A stretch of 64,000 bases of DNA from Lutraria lutraria. Taxonomy: Eukaryota; Mollusca; Bivalvia; Venerida; Mactridae. Under the pieces are notes generated by a model that saw only the letters and a program-made list of their open reading frames with translations, had not been told where the DNA came from and searched no databases. Of this stretch, positions 12,001 to 25,014 are shown piece after piece; position 1 is the stretch's first letter; each line of letters opens with the position of its first letter. The stretch lies in NCBI GenBank assembly GCA_964023205.1, contig OZ026835.1:5538414-5602413 (forward strand), given 5' to 3'. The translations under genes were made by a program, and so were the position numbers.

Positions 12001-15000
12001 TATTCAAATCCTCCATACCCTAACTATAATTGTCAATTTTTACCCTGGGGTTAGTCTAAATGTATCATTTACATACAGGGTAATTTGGAGACAGGGTTAA
12101 CGATGGAAGAAAACGCCAGACGTACATCTTTGGTAGAACAAACAAGAACAAACGGTCCACCATAAGCTAGCTGGACAGCTGCTTCACAAGTCATGTAAGA
12201 TTTTGTCCCGGGTAGGATTCGAACTGACAGCTGTGAGGGACTAGTGATTACTAGTCCGAGATCATATCTGCTCGACCAGTGAAGACCCTACTGATATATA
12301 CTCTATCAACAGGCAAAATATGGACAACAGCTTATTATTTCATAAATATACTTTTATTTCAGTATTATGCTCATCGGGAAAAACTCCGATCAATCGGTAG
12401 AGAAGATGACCTTGAAAAAATGAATAAAACTGCATTGAAAATTGCGCGCGAAGTCGCAGACGAGACCGGTACTCTAATGGCGGGAAATATTAACGGTACT
12501 GGAGTATACAGCACAACTGATGAAGCTTCACATAAATACGCACGTGACATGTTTACGGTTCGTAGATATTTCATTTCCGTTCATTTACACGTGTTCTGAC
12601 CTCTGGACCAGGCGCATAAAATGTAACACTTTATATAAACATACATATACTAGGACTGGTGTAGTTCCATATGAAAATGTTATCAAAACAAAATATTTAT
12701 CAATTCAGACATCCGTTATTTCTAAATGTAGGGTTGTTCGTGGTACAAATCAGAAAGAGGTGTCCCACAAATTGAACTGTTGAAAATGATTTGTTTGCAC
12801 AATATGAACTACTTCTTCACATTACTGTCCCGTCATCCCATTTGTTGTACACAGTTCCTGATTTAGTTCAGTTACATCGGAATGTACCTTTCAGACTAAC
12901 TCGGTTAGATCATTTTTGCAATTAGTCAGCAATCAGGAGTGAGGTCAAAGTTTTGGTTGGACCTCATAAAACCTTGTCAAAATGTTTGTTTTATTGCTAT
13001 CATAGACAAGTTCGAACGTGATCATCTGGAGTTAAAAGTTAGACCACGTAGTTTAATCAGAGGAAATCTTCACACTGCAGATATAGATATATAATTATAT
13101 AAATTGAAATCATCTGGTCAAGATGTCTGTCATAGTGATTTCTATGTTACTGTTAAGCCCCCTAAGTTAAGCACTGATATCAAGGAGTTGCAATTCAATG
13201 AAAGAAGGTGCAGTCTTTGCTCAGATGAACGAGTAAAATTTCAGCATGACCTTTTTGCACTCGGTACATGCGGGATTTATTGAATAAATTCACCATCTAT
13301 GTTATGTCTTAGACTATTATTCCATTACAAACTTCTATTATTGCACTGTTCACCCCTGTTTTTAAACAGGAACAAGTCCAATGGGCTGTGAACGCTGGAT
13401 GTGATTTTATTATTGCGGAAACCTTTTGCTATCTAGGTGAAGCTTTAATTGCATTAGATGTCATTAAGAAAGCAGGTAAGTAGATACAAGCTATAAATTC
13501 ATACAAAAAAATCTAGTAAGGATTTAATATCGATACTTCCGAAAAGTACATTTGTATATTAATAAAAAAATATATGATGCCGAACATTACGATGAACGCT
13601 CCAGCCATCCACGAAAGATATATAATTGAAGAAAATTCTAATAAGGAGCTAATATGTTAATACTTACTTAAGTTACACAAAAGAACTCGTGAATGTCTTG
13701 AATTACAAAGAGAAGACATATATGAATAGCTTGATTTTGGTTGCAACCGGTGCCTAATTGTGTTTGGGTAAGCACGTGGTTCACTGTGACAAGACAAGTT
13801 TTCTGTGAGATTTTCTCTATGTCCGCTTTTGTATTACATCGAAATACAGTACTACTATTTCAGAGCGGTGAAGTGTGTCACGACTAAATCAGCAACTGCC
13901 ACTTTTATGTGCATCCACATCATCGGACTACTTTTACGCACCCGCATCAATTGAGCTGAAATTCCATACATTTTCAAGCACAATAAAATAATGAAATAAG
14001 CAAATGCAAATCGCTGTCATTTAATTCATTTTAGCTTTGGGACATTTCTATTTTCTGTATGAAAATACATGTGCCATTACAAAGTTGTTTCCGATCATAA
14101 TAAAAAAACCTGGTAGAGCTGTTTAATCGTAAACTACGAGTATGTACATAAACTTACATAAGATGTAAATATTGAAATAAAACAGCTGGCTATAAATGTA
14201 TTTATATAACCTCTATTTGGCAAAGAAATGATCGACTACGTCCTTGCGTATTCTGATGATGACAAAGTGATTTCGAAATGTTATTCATTATTTTTCTTTA
14301 TATATCAATGATAGATAGTATGCCATTTAGGTACTATTGAAAGCAACACTAATTTTACTTCATCCGCGCAATAAATAACGTTACGGGTAAGAACTAAACT
14401 GACATCATTGATACATGATATAAACAAACTTTACACAATTACCATGGTTGTCATACAGTGGCATACATATCATATAAATGTTCATAATTAATAAAGAACG
14501 GTCTATCCGCGTGCTTCTGTTTGTATCTTTGAATAAAGCAAAAAAAATATGGGAATGGAATAGAAATATATCAAACTAAGTTGAATGCAAATGGTTGTGT
14601 CTGGACCAACTAAAGTGAATATTCATCGTGAACTCCAACAAGTGAATTTAATAATTCTGTGTGAGATGGCACCTGTCTCCTTCTATTTCTAAATGGATGT
14701 CATTCTTGCACTCGCTCCTTCAATGTGTACTTTTGACTTCAACGAACTAAGGGCGAATTTTCATCTTGCTTAATGTTTAGAAATGAATACTAGAATACTA
14801 ACTTGGAAATCTTGTTAGTCATGCGATCGATGAGGAAATAATGCCGGATACGTACAAAACTGTTAAAAATAAGATTTCATGAAAATTTCAATGAGCAATT
14901 ACCAAATAAGTTTTATTACCACCAACATTACTTTTTATCAAATTTCAGGTGTACCCGCCGTGATGACTTTGACCCCCTATGTCCCAGACGTCACTCTTGA

Positions 15001-16573
15001 CTATATTCCATTCGACAAAGCGTGTAAAACAATGGAAGACGCTGGAGCCGCAGTTGTTGGTTTGAATTGTTCTCGTGGACCAAACACATTGATTCCCCTC
15101 ATCAAAGATATCCGCAAAGCTTGCAATGTATGTTGAGTCAGAATATCATTTTTTCACTGAGCGCAATAATCAGTGTCAAGACAAACGATGTTAACAGAGC
15201 AGTCATTGAAGTTACACATAAAACTTCAGAACAAATTTTGAAAATAATCCCCGATATGGTTGACTAACAAATAACCATTAAAACAACATGCGATACATAA
15301 ATGAACAATAGACGACAGCCTACTGTAACTAACATTTTCATCATGTCCGAAAGTAAGTGATGGTAAAGATAAAATGATCTTAGTACTAAAGTGATCAATA
15401 AGAGTACAGTTTGACTGTACAGCGGGTGGTATCTCATAAATTTTTAATTGTAATGGTTGAGTTGATACGAATCCAAGTATCTTATATGATGGCACGTCTC
15501 TATTAAAAGCGAATGAAGCAAAAAATCTAATCCAACTTTAAAAAATATTTGATTATTCTAATTTCAGGGACCTATCGCGGCCTTACCAGTTCCATTCAGA
15601 ACGGACAACAAGAACAAGACATTCATGACATACAAAGACATAGACACAGGTTTGTTTTATACAATGCTGTTTTCACTAACATCATTTCGTACTCGTGGGA
15701 TTTTGAAAAGAGTTTGATATCTTTTACATATATTTTTATGATTACAATAAAGCTCAAAATAGTCCCTTTCAGTCTTCCGTAAGATACAATCATGCTGAGT
15801 TCCAAATGGATGCCAAATAATGTATGGTAAATAATCTTGAACTTCAAAATCAGATCATTGGGTCTATAACTGTGAAAGCTCATGAATTCTAAACTCTGGC
15901 AAAAACCATGAAGATTTTTTAAAAATTTATCCACTATCCTTAATTATCTGTACAGTATATTCACAGCTTTATAACAATCTAACCGAGTTATTTTGCACTG
16001 AATGTCAGGAACTTCTGAATGAATATATTAAAACCCACTTCATAGGTTACCTTTAAATGGAGGTAATAGCACAGTCACTGCTAAAAACATAACAATTGAT
16101 ATAAAACACCTTCATGTGCACCAAAACAAGATCTATATTTTCAATCTATGTTTTGTGACATTTGTTGACAGGTTTCACTGTAATATACATTAAAATAAAA
16201 CAAGTAAATGAAGCTAAAATTGTAAAATAATGATTATGATTTTATTCCAGACGAAAGTTTATATCCAATCAATCTTACATGCCATTTGTGCAATAGAGCC
16301 GACGTGAAGACGTTTGCTAAACAGGCAAAGGAAATTGGTGTGCAGTACATCGGATTATGCTGCGGAAATGCTCCCAATATGTTCCGAGAATTAGCAGAAA
16401 TCTACGGAAGAAAGCCTCCTGCGTGTCAGTACTCTCCTGATGTCTCAAATAATATCCTCATCGGCGACACTGGAGAAAAAATAAATAAAGAAATTGTCAA
16501 AGTGAGAAAATTTGTAACCGGCGATTTCACGGACGAAGAGTTTGAGCAAATGAAGAAACAAGCTGACAGTTAG
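9015..16573 (+). CDS. BHMT-like homocysteine S-methyltransferase, copy B
   Basis: Complete model of seven coding exons: 9015-9027, 11363-11553, 12363-12557, 13370-13475, 14949-15127, 15568-15649 and 16251-16573. They sum to 1089 nt, 362 residues plus stop, with every phase closing. The first exon encodes only MSSK and one base, ending at a GT donor (aaag/gtagca). It was chosen because the next exon needs a phase-1 partner and this supplies the Gly seen in the family. Features: [11 protein letters not shown] near residues 20-30, a Tyr-Tyr pair at 69-70, substrate Glu150 in IAETF, zinc ligands Cys209 (GLNC) and Cys292-Cys293 (GLCCG), and an extra CxxC at 266-269. Exon 4 is two codons shorter than in the other copies. 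The protein lacks the long C-terminal extension of vertebrate BHMT. Homocysteine methylation is likely; the donor is uncertain. The donor after exon 3 is a weak gttcgt. Confidence 0.93.
9880..10040 (+). repeat. SINE-like tail sequence shared with the 1183 SINE
   Basis: The stretch from tagggatataagtgcccggtt to aatggaccgttaaa matches the tail of the SINE at 1183-1530 (tagggatgtaaatgccaggtt to aatggaccgttaaa). No tRNA-like head is evident here. It lies in intron 1 of copy B, directly before the TTAA-flanked element. Confidence 0.5.
10041..10376. repeat. 336-bp MITE with TTAAAGTCCCATTAGC ends
   Basis: Perfect 16-bp terminal inverted repeats: TTAAAGTCCCATTAGC at 10041-10056 and its reverse complement at 10361-10376. 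Both outer ends read TTAA, which suits a TTAA target-site duplication as used by piggyBac-type or Kolobok-type transposases (inference). A diverged relative lies at about 26005-26353. Confidence 0.75.
12080..12290 (-). repeat. tRNA-derived SINE in intron 2 of copy B
   Basis: Read on the minus strand it has an A-box-like tggtcgagcagat and a B-box-like agttcgaatcctac, spaced as in tRNA genes, followed by an unrelated tail. Ends are approximate. It does not fold as an intact tRNA. Confidence 0.55.
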
Positions 16574-17257
16574 ACAATTTGTGTAGATTCATTAACGATA
16601 TATGTTTTTATTTCCTTATATATGAATTGCCATTTAAGCTTAGTGGCTGATGAACAAACCGATTTTAACTTTGCTTACTTTAATAATCATTTAGTTCACA
16701 TTGAACATTACATTCATGTTTTTCTGTAAGTTTCTGTTTTATGTACAAATACCATTAAATTCAGCTGCAGCACTCGCAGTTCTTTTGAGTTTATTTCCTT
16801 ATTCAGTGCATACACAATCACATTTCGATTGAAATATGTTTGAAGTACCTTTGGCACCAGCTAATGCTTATCCACTTTGGCAACGTGTTTCTGGTGATTC
16901 AGCACAACAATAGCTGTTACAAAAATGCTCTGACACTTCCCCAGTCATTCCTCTGTGCATGTGGAGGGCTTGTTCATAAACAACATCTGTGCTTTTCAAT
17001 ATAGCGGAATGGTTTATAAATAGAAATACACTCAACATGATGATTATTATGCATTGTTGTTTGTATTATCTCCAGAAATAAAAGCGTATATACAGACTAG
17101 TCATTCATGGATAGATTAGTTTACTTACTGGCAAACCTGTACACACGAAGCTACTCGAACATCAGTTGCATGTACAGTCAAACATGAATTAACTATCACA
17201 TGGATATTATAAAGTTACACTGTATACAACGACCACTATTAAACACATTACGTGATG

Positions 17258-17434
17258 TACAGTAAAGCCTGTGTTATTGACCTCCTCAGAGTACAGGCCA
17301 CCCTGTTAATATAGGCCGTTCTTAACAAAACCGCCATTGATTATTTAGAACAAAATGACCACCGAATAAAGGTCACCTGTCAATACAAATTAACATTTTT
17401 CCCATGGAAGCCTTTGTTCACATGTTTGACTGTA
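17258..17434. repeat. pogo-like MITE with TACAGT ends
   Basis: Starts tacagtaaagcctgtg and ends cacatgtttgactgta, imperfect reverse complements. The interior has GACC/GGTC-rich blocks. It belongs with the elements at 40321-40504 and 47090-47269. TA-flanked CAGT ends resemble pogo/Tigger-type elements (inference). Confidence 0.6.
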
Positions 17435-17647
17435 ATTGAACACCTCTAAAGGACAACTGAGTATAAAAGTCATCCTTCTTTTCTCTTTGAGTAATCTTGA
17501 TGAGTTAAGCTAACACAGGTCTTACATTATACAGATTTATTTTTAAGAGCTCAGTTATGTTTAGAATGAGACTTAGCTCATTTGCGTAAAAGTTGATGGA
17601 TTGTTTAAAAATTGGGAGTTAAGATTTTGTATATGATTGTATGGTTA

Positions 17648-17884
17648 TATTTGTTTGTTTGAGTGTTACGCCCCTTTTCAACAATAAGAGTCATGTGAGA
17701 GAGAGAGAGAGAGACAGCTCACTTAATCATCGTTCATTGGAAGAACCGGTCCTAGACTCCCAACCTCCGTAAACAACTGTCTACTTCCTCAAATAAAGTA
17801 ACCGGGCTCGAACACACGACCCTCTGTCAGTGAGAGGTTACGCTGATTTGTAGTCAGCGGCCTCAACCACGGCGGTGGGTCCTG
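17648..17884 (-). repeat. tRNA-derived SINE, family 1 inverted copy
   Basis: Reverse complement of the 6247 SINE: tail first (ttgtttgagtgttacgcccc), then body (ggaagaaccggtcctagact), then head (gggctcgaacacacgaccct). A (GA)n run sits at about 17699-17714 within it. Confidence 0.7.
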
Positions 17885-18309
17885 TATGGTTATTACAAGT
17901 AAATTGATTTAGATTGAAAACTAAATATATAGATTCTAAATTATGAAGTCTAATGTTCAATAAATTTATATAATCGCTTTCTATGGTGTATAACTGAACA
18001 ATTATCTACGCACGTGCGGGAAGCGACTGATGTGATGCATAAATAATGACTCATGCATTGTCGTTCCGAATAATACATGTGCACAACTTATTTATAAACA
18101 ACGTAATTGTCAACAACCTAGAAATTCACCTACCTCATAAAGTAGATAACGATAAAGGGATTAAGATATACATGAGCATGCTAAGGTCTTGAGTCTTAGT
18201 GACCTAGTGGGAAATATTTTGAGTAGTTTGAAGATAACATTACGTCAAAGATCTGACAAATAGGTCAACAGTGGATATTTTATACTACCAGTAAGGATAC
18301 CATTTAGGG

Positions 18310-21300
18310 ATGAAAATGAGAGGTAAATATATTCTAGACTTTATTCTCAACACTGCAATCTATTTATTCATCGGTTGTTTAGCGGCCCATTCGACAGCTA
18401 TAGACATTTCAGAGCCGCCCCATAGAGAGGTTACTAGCTGGTACTTTATCGATCTCGGCGTAAAGCAACAATACAAGCCTCGTCCTTTTCCCTGTGGTTA
18501 TTAAGTTCGGAAGTTGGGATGGGGACGCTGAAAAACGTCACTCAAAACTGCAAACATCGAATACTTAATAATCTACCATCAATGATAACTTTTATTTCAG
18601 ATTTTACTGTTTGTATTTCAAATCGAAACGCTTTTTTCGTTTTTGTGTTATATCTTGTTACAACTTAATAAAATTACAGGACCAGATTCTTTTTTAGCTT
18701 ATATAGCAGTTTTGGTTTAAATTCTGAAATCTTACTGCACTTTGTAAATAAGAAGTGTTTTACCCTTTTGATATTTTTTTGGGGGGATCTAATCAACTGT
18801 GTAATGCGAATATCTGAAATGTGCTTCATCAGTATGATGTTAAAGGTTCAGAAACTGCTCTATTAGCTAAGATATATCTAGGACACGTGTCTCTTACATC
18901 ACGTGTCTTACACCATGTCCTGAAAATAGTTAGAATGATATCTACAAAGGTGATTTCAATACAATAATGTTGACTAAGCTCAAAAGTCCATATCGTACGC
19001 TACCAGTTTCGTTTTATATCTCCAAACCGACTTGTTTGGGTCAAGAGTTCCAACAATCGTAACTACTCGGACATTCCCGGACATTTCCGTCATTCTTAGA
19101 ATAGCAGATTTTCAAACGTGTTTATCGTTCGCGATTGGGCATCAAGTTCCAACTGTTCGAGGCATTTTCTTTATACAAACGCCGAGGGGTTCCGATTAGA
19201 GTTCCAAGACACACTTGAGTCAATCGCACTACAAACTTATCTGAACGAGTTACGCTGTGCAACACATATTCTGTGATGTGTCAAAACAACCGTTATCTAA
19301 GCAGAACCATAATAACGGTGATATTTAAGTAGAAATGCGTTTACACAGCTATTTGCTTCTGTCGTCGCAGTGGAATTCATTTCAGTACACTTTGTTGAAA
19401 GTTTTTAAGCGTATAGTGCACATGATTCTATTATCTGTTGAAGGCGATTATGCATGTCAACGTCTGTTGAATGTTAAGTTTAAATAAGAGCGCCGCAAGC
19501 GGTGCCAACGTTCGTCTGTTGAGATCTATTAACCTGTGAAATATCACGTTGCTACCTCTTATAGTTTCTGAGTTATGGGCTAAATAAAGGTTTTGCACAG
19601 ACGCAGACATAGACGACGCAGTAATCATAAAAGCTTGACTTTTTCTTCGAAAACAGCCAAGCGAATAAAGATAAAATATCTTTAATCTATGTCTTAATTA
19701 TAGACAATCGTATTTAGCTATTTATATTCTTATATCACAAATACTAAATTAAATGTACATTATATTTGCTTGACTGCATACATGATACATAGTTAGTGGT
19801 TTCTCAGTACGAGATCACGCGAAACTGTCCTTGGTCTCCACCCTAGTAAACCACGTATTCTATTTTCAGGTGTATTCAAATTAGAACAAATTGTAAACTA
19901 TCTGAAGCAAGGTTCAAGGCATATATGCTCAACTTCTAAACTAAATCAAGGTATGTAATTTTGTAACTACTGCTTAAAAAGCATTTAAGGCGTTCGGAGC
20001 GCTAGACATAAACATTGGATTCTTATCATGAAAGTGTAAATAAACACAAACGTGCATTTAAAATTAAGTCAGTTTTTTTAGTTCCGGTTTTACGCCAAAT
20101 AAAGACATCCTTAATATTAATTCAAGGACATCCCACTCTATTCCTTACAATACGTTATCAAAGTACATGATCATGCATATTGCATAAACCATTGTTTCGG
20201 TAGAAGTTACTTATACATGCACATTTACTAAACATTGCAACAAATGAATCTAGATTACACACGTTTACATGCCCATAACTGTTTTAAACGTACTTGATAT
20301 ATAAAACAATATATCATCTTGATATAATTGTAATTCCTACAATTTGTAGGTCTAAGAGGAAAGCTCCAAGATGGTGGAAGTGTTGTCGTGGCAGAAGGGT
20401 ACTTGTGGGAACTAGAGAGACGTGGTCTCACCCAATTTGGAAACTTCCTTCCGGAGGTGGTGCTTGAAAAACCGGAAGCGGTAGAAATGCTGCACGAAGA
20501 GTTTGCTCTTGCCGGAAGTGACGTAATAGAAGCATACACAGTAAGGCATGGTGGTTTATCCATTTATAATTTTCGATTATTCGACTGTAGTTTTTCCAAA
20601 TCAAAACGTTCATATGTATGATTATTCTCTGTTAATTTTTTTCAGGCCTTCTACAGTGTTACACCGTACGATATGATTTAAATAGTGTTCAAATACAAAA
20701 TATATCTACATGTATATAGTACGTACAACCTCTCCAGAGCGGCTCTCTATTGAGCAATATCCCTTCAACAACAGCAATATTTCCTCACTGCCTGTTTTAA
20801 CTATAAACGTAATTTCTCTACAACAAAAAGGTCTCAACAACTACAACATTATTTTGCTTTTTCCAAAGAATGTTGCATTTGAGATGTTGCACTGTATAGA
20901 TATATTGTTTTCATATACCATGAAATGTGCATGCCGGTTTTTGGTTGTATCGTCAATTATCTACAGTGATATGTACAACAGACAGTCAACACGTGTCCCT
21001 GGCTTACCTATCAGTATTAACCTAATTCATAATCTCAACTATCATCACCAATTCTATGAACTACACGTATCTTGTTATTATATTGTCCTCGTCCCATATG
21101 GATAGATCTCTGCTTTGGAGAGGTTGTGCTGTATTCCATTTTGATAATGAGAAAACAGCAATTCCAATTAGGATTGTTTCCATTCATGTCCATTCATGTC
21201 CACAATATCCTGGTTTTATTGTAACAATATACAATGTATTAATCTTTTTTAAAAGATTCTGTTATAGCCCTTCAAATAGACTAATGAAAACATGAATTAT

Positions 21301-24240
21301 CTACCTCACGAAGAGTTCATGTAGTATGAAAAGCTATTTGACAGGGATGATCCACGATCCAAACACTCACATGTTTTAATTACAACATCTTGTCTTTCAG
21401 TATTATGCTCATCGTGAGATGATGAAGCTACGAGGTAGAGAAAATGATCTGGAAAAATTAAATCGTAATGCGTTAACTATGGCACGTCGTGTAGCTGACA
21501 AGTATGGAAAACTGATGGCTGGAGGTCTTAGTAATACGCCCATTTATAAGGAAAATGATGAGGAATCTCATCAGAAAATCTACGACATGTTCAAAGTAAG
21601 GGGAGAGTATGTGTTGGTCTTTACAATGTTGTTAAAACAAAATACTATACTAAGTATTTAATAGGTATTATGGACCAGAACACTTTCTAGTATGTTAATG
21701 TGTCTGAAACATTTATACATGTATAAAGGTATGCCAAGCCTAATGCCCAACATTATCCCCTCAAAATGGAGCGGTCAGATTTTGGGAACATTTACATTTT
21801 GTATAGGTCCCTATGAGAGAAAATATTTTTTAAAAACTATGACGTTCCACTAAGTTACTTTCCCTTTAGATTTGCATTGAAGTCGATGAGTGTAGGCCAT
21901 TTTTCAAAGAAAAAGAACATCCATTTCAATGAAAATTCATGGTAAAAAGATGCAATAGCACATTATCAACCTAATTGGTCACCATGCATGTAATATCTAC
22001 AGAAATTGAAAGTTTTCTATTTTTCATCCAGGGCAACAACTCATTTTTTTTTAAATCGTGTCATAAAATAAGTTTCTTAGGTCACTATCAAAGAATAATG
22101 ATAATTGGACTATCATTTTTGTAATATTACCAATTATGTGTAGCATTGCGTAGATATGTCAGAAAGGTACAGAATTAGGCTTGGGTTATCTTAAATGTTT
22201 TCTAATCTCTATTTTCGATATTTTGTTGAAGCACGTTGTACTGTTATTTAGCTATTGACATAGCTGGTCCTCATTGCTGAATTCCAAAATTCTGATAAAT
22301 TTGTAACTGATGCAAATGCTTTTGTGCAGATTCTTGTCAAGCTAATATGTCGCTTTTAAGACTTTAGAGAACTAAATTTGACGATTTTACTACAGGAACA
22401 GGTTGAATGGGCCGTGGAGTGTGGAGCTGACTACATGATCGGTGAAACGTTTGATTCTTATGGTGAAGCTAGACTTTCTTTACAAGCTATATTGGATAAT
22501 GGAAAGGGTATAGTACTTCTACTACTTGTGCGACTTTTCTAAGCTCCAATTATATGTGGTCTTTAACTTTTTAAGAACTTTTGTCAGTGTGTCTTCACTT
22601 TAAGAAAACTGTTTCCATCGTAGCTTATTGAGCATAGAACATAAGTCAATCGAATTAAATGCTACAGTGACTTGGACAATGTGTTCAGCAAAACTTAAAT
22701 ATAAATATTGATACTTCAGGTATTCCTGCAGTTATAACGATTGCTGCTCATTTCCCTGACCGTACAACGGACGAGGTTCCAATACCAGAAGCTTGTAAGC
22801 GCCTGGAAGATCAAGGTGCGACTGTGGTTGGTTTGAATTGTTCACGTGGGCCTGACGTGATGATGCCACTCATAAAAGAAATAAAAGAAGTTTGCAAGGT
22901 AAGGAAATAACAAGGAATGATTTAGGAGTAACTTATTCGAAATATAAACTTGTCCGATTGGTAAACATCAATAGGAGTAATTACAGTCTATGAGAATCAA
23001 GAGTTTAACGTAAGACCTTATGTTGTATGGTGCAACCAGTTGCTGTAATTTGTCGATATAGATATAAAGGAAGTTTTTCTTGAGATAATGTATGAAACTT
23101 AAAATCTTTGGAAAGTTTAGAATCTTGCGTCTGTTTTCAACATACATTTCAATTACATTATTGTAACGGTAAGCATTTAATCTGACCAGTTGTCCTTGAT
23201 TCGTTTTTTTCAAGAGGGCCACATTGTAAAAATGTATTGTTTCATTTTCATCAGTGTTATTGTTTCATTGTCTTCATGTGTAAGCTTCGGTAAATAAAGT
23301 TATTATTATTACTTACCAATACATACCTTGTTCGTCGAAAGAAACTGCCAGCTTTTGCACCCTTGTGTTTAGTGATGAAGAACGAATGGTCCTATTAGTA
23401 ATATCTTCGACCAGTTCATTACCGAGAACAGGTGCCTCGCCCAGGGTTCCAACTCACGAACCTAATGTCCGTCGAACTTAGTCCCTAACTATTGGGCTCG
23501 CTATTTGAATGATAAAAAGATCATACAAGCGGGTGCAGTGATTACATATGTGTTTTATTATTACAGGGACCAATAGCCGCTCTACCAGTTCCCTACCGAA
23601 CTACAGGAAAACAACGAACATTCTTCTCGATCACAGATCCAAAAACAGGCAGGGGCATTAAAACCGATTTTTTAGATACTTTAGAATTGTCCATGTTGTG
23701 TTTAATTTCTGATTGAAATATCAGTTGTTAGCATTAGTAGGGCTACCATTTAACAGAGCAGTCTGAGTATTTAGATCATTTAGAGATGTTAAAGTGGTCG
23801 TTACGTTTAGGTGGTCATATATATGAGGTGGATGGTATAACGAGGAGGTCCTTAAATCAGGTTTTATTAATCTGACCTTGGAAATTATAGAAATGCGAAA
23901 TGGCGTATCGACGAATAAAATACCTGATTAATTGATCTAATAGGATGATTTATATTTTTCAGGAAAACTGGTGTATCCAGATAATCTAGATTGTGTTCGC
24001 TGCTCTCGTGTAGACGTAAGACAGTTTGCTGAAGATGCTAAAGAGTTAGGTATTCAGTACATAGGATTATGTTGTGGCAACTCACCAAGTCTTACACGCG
24101 AGGTTGCCGAAGTGTATGAGAAGAATCCACCGGCTTCAAAATATTCCAAGAGCACAAAACAAAGTTTTATATTTGGCGAGGCGTCATCAAAATATGGAGC
24201 TGAGATGAAAAAAGTTGCCAAGTTTATGAGAGGGGAATGA
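18310..24240 (+). CDS. BHMT-like homocysteine S-methyltransferase, copy C
   Basis: Seven coding exons: 18310-18322, 20350-20540, 21401-21595, 22396-22507, 22720-22898, 23567-23648 and 23963-24240. They total 1050 nt, 349 residues plus stop, with phases closing throughout. The first exon (MKMR plus one base, then gtaaat) is 13 nt, the same length as in copy B, and is the least certain part. Motifs: AEGYLWELERRG near residue 19, Tyr-Tyr 69-70, Glu150 in IGETF, Cys211 in GLNC, CxxC at 268-271 and Cys294-Cys295 in GLCCG. The intron after 23648 begins with GC rather than GT. Its position matches the GT donor of copies A, B and D, so it looks like a real GC-AG intron. A phase-compatible candidate exon at 19870-19950 would add 27 residues. 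A MITE lies in the intron after 21595. C is closest to copy D and shares its shorter C-terminus. Confidence 0.92.
18458..18545 (-). repeat. Fragment of a dispersed repeat
   Basis: tacaagcctcgtccttttcc and ggaagttgggatggggacgc closely resemble the stretch 43250-43350 in the same orientation. That stretch adjoins a minus-strand tRNA-like head, so this is probably a SINE tail without its head. Confidence 0.45.
19480..19645. repeat. Dispersed repeat, copy 1 of 2
   Basis: Contains gttgctacctcttatagttt, ttttgcacagac and a tcttcgaaaacag end. The same blocks in the same order and orientation occur at about 52735-52925 in a PNISR intron. No coding capacity. Confidence 0.6.
19870..19950 (+). other. 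Candidate cassette exon of copy C
   Basis: Flanked by a good acceptor (tctattttcag) and a good donor (caag/gtatgt). It is 81 nt, so it keeps the frame, and it is open only in phase 1, the phase set by the proposed exon 1 and exon 2 of copy C. It would insert 27 residues after MKMR. Nothing comparable was seen in copy B. It could be an alternative exon, part of an alternative first exon, or chance. Confidence 0.35.
21726..22192. repeat. 467-bp MITE in copy C intron
   Basis: Left end aaggtatgccaagcctaat and right end attaggcttgggttatctt are reverse complements with three mismatches. The interior is AT-rich and non-coding. It sits between exons 3 and 4 of copy C. Confidence 0.65.
22960..23315 (+). 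repeat. Possible LINE 3' fragment
   Basis: The right part (caagagggccacattgtaaa to cggtaaataaagttattatt) ends in an (ATT)n tail, as many CR1-like non-LTR elements do. There is no reverse transcriptase sequence. Left border unclear. It lies in the intron between exons 5 and 6 of copy C. Confidence 0.35.
23400..23515 (-). repeat. tRNA-derived SINE head
   Basis: On the minus strand the order is an A-box-like atagcgagcccaatagttag, then a degenerate B-box-like gagttggaaccctgg. Lies just before exon 6 of copy C. Not an intact tRNA. Confidence 0.45.
23649..23650 (+). promoter_or_regulatory. GC splice donor in copy C
   Basis: The exon ends ccaaaaacag and is followed by gcaggg. Copy D has the same exon end followed by gtaagc. 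Exon length (82 nt) and phase require the cut here, and the paired acceptor is tttttcag at 23955-23962. So the intron is GC-AG. Confidence 0.8.
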
Positions 24241-25008
24241 TCATTATCAAGGCCAAGAACAAAAATATGAATGTTTGCCATAACGCGAACAAGCCGGAAA
24301 GATGACCGCAACCCAAATGTTTTATTTACTAGATTTTATTCGGTACGAAGACAGAAAATAGTGATTTTCTATCCGCATTTTCATGGTAACCGTGTTTTAA
24401 ACAAATTGCTTTCTGTATCTGACTAGCGCCTATTGCAATGTTCTGAATGACCAAATATGTTTTCAAGTGCATGTTTGTTGACAACAATATTGAATATTTC
24501 CCAACCTACCTTACCCAAAAATTTTACTTTGGTTAGTGTTAGGGCAAAATAGAGATGTTAAATTAAGGCCCTAGACAATACTGCAGTGTTTTAATTGGTT
24601 GTGTTTCTTTGTTCATATTTGTTCAGCGTTCTTGACAATGTTTCTTTCTTCTACTCTTGATTAAACGAAAAAGCTTTGCGTTAGAAATTGTTAAATGTTT
24701 GATTGTTTTAATGCCATATTAGAGATGATTGTTGGTTTGTTAGGGTCCCTTGCTAAGAATGTCAAAACAAGGATTGCCATTACTCTATATGTTTGCATAT
24801 GAACTATAAATTAATTTGCTTGTCGTAAAACGTGATGTGTTTTTAATGAAATCATGTTCCTATCTCTAGTCTCAAAGTGTGCCATTAAACGGTGTCTGTG
24901 TTTGATTTTATCTACAATCATGTGTGTTGAGCGTGATATGATGCATGTATTTAGATAATGACAATTCACCAAGTAATGAAAGGCAAGCGTTAATTATATT
25001 TGTTTTAC

Positions 25009-25014
25009 AATAAA
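25009..25014 (+). terminator. Poly(A) signal AATAAA, copy C
   Basis: AATAAA followed by a T-rich stretch, about 770 bases after the stop of copy C. It implies a longer 3' UTR than that of copy A. Confidence 0.5.

Larger units (their letters stand above)
16574..18309. other. Intergenic region between copies B and C
   Basis: 3' UTR of copy B with possible poly(A) signals ATTAAA (16754-16759) and AATAAA (17077-17082), a MITE (17258-17434) and an inverted SINE (about 17648-17884). No gene seen. The last 100 bases before 18310 contain a weak ttttatact that could be TATA-like. Confidence 0.65.

Noticed and set aside
24976..24982. ATGAAAG before gcaagc as the missing first exon of copy D with a GC donor
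   Set aside because: Phase fits, but it lies upstream of the probable poly(A) signal of copy C and only three residues would result; too weak to claim.
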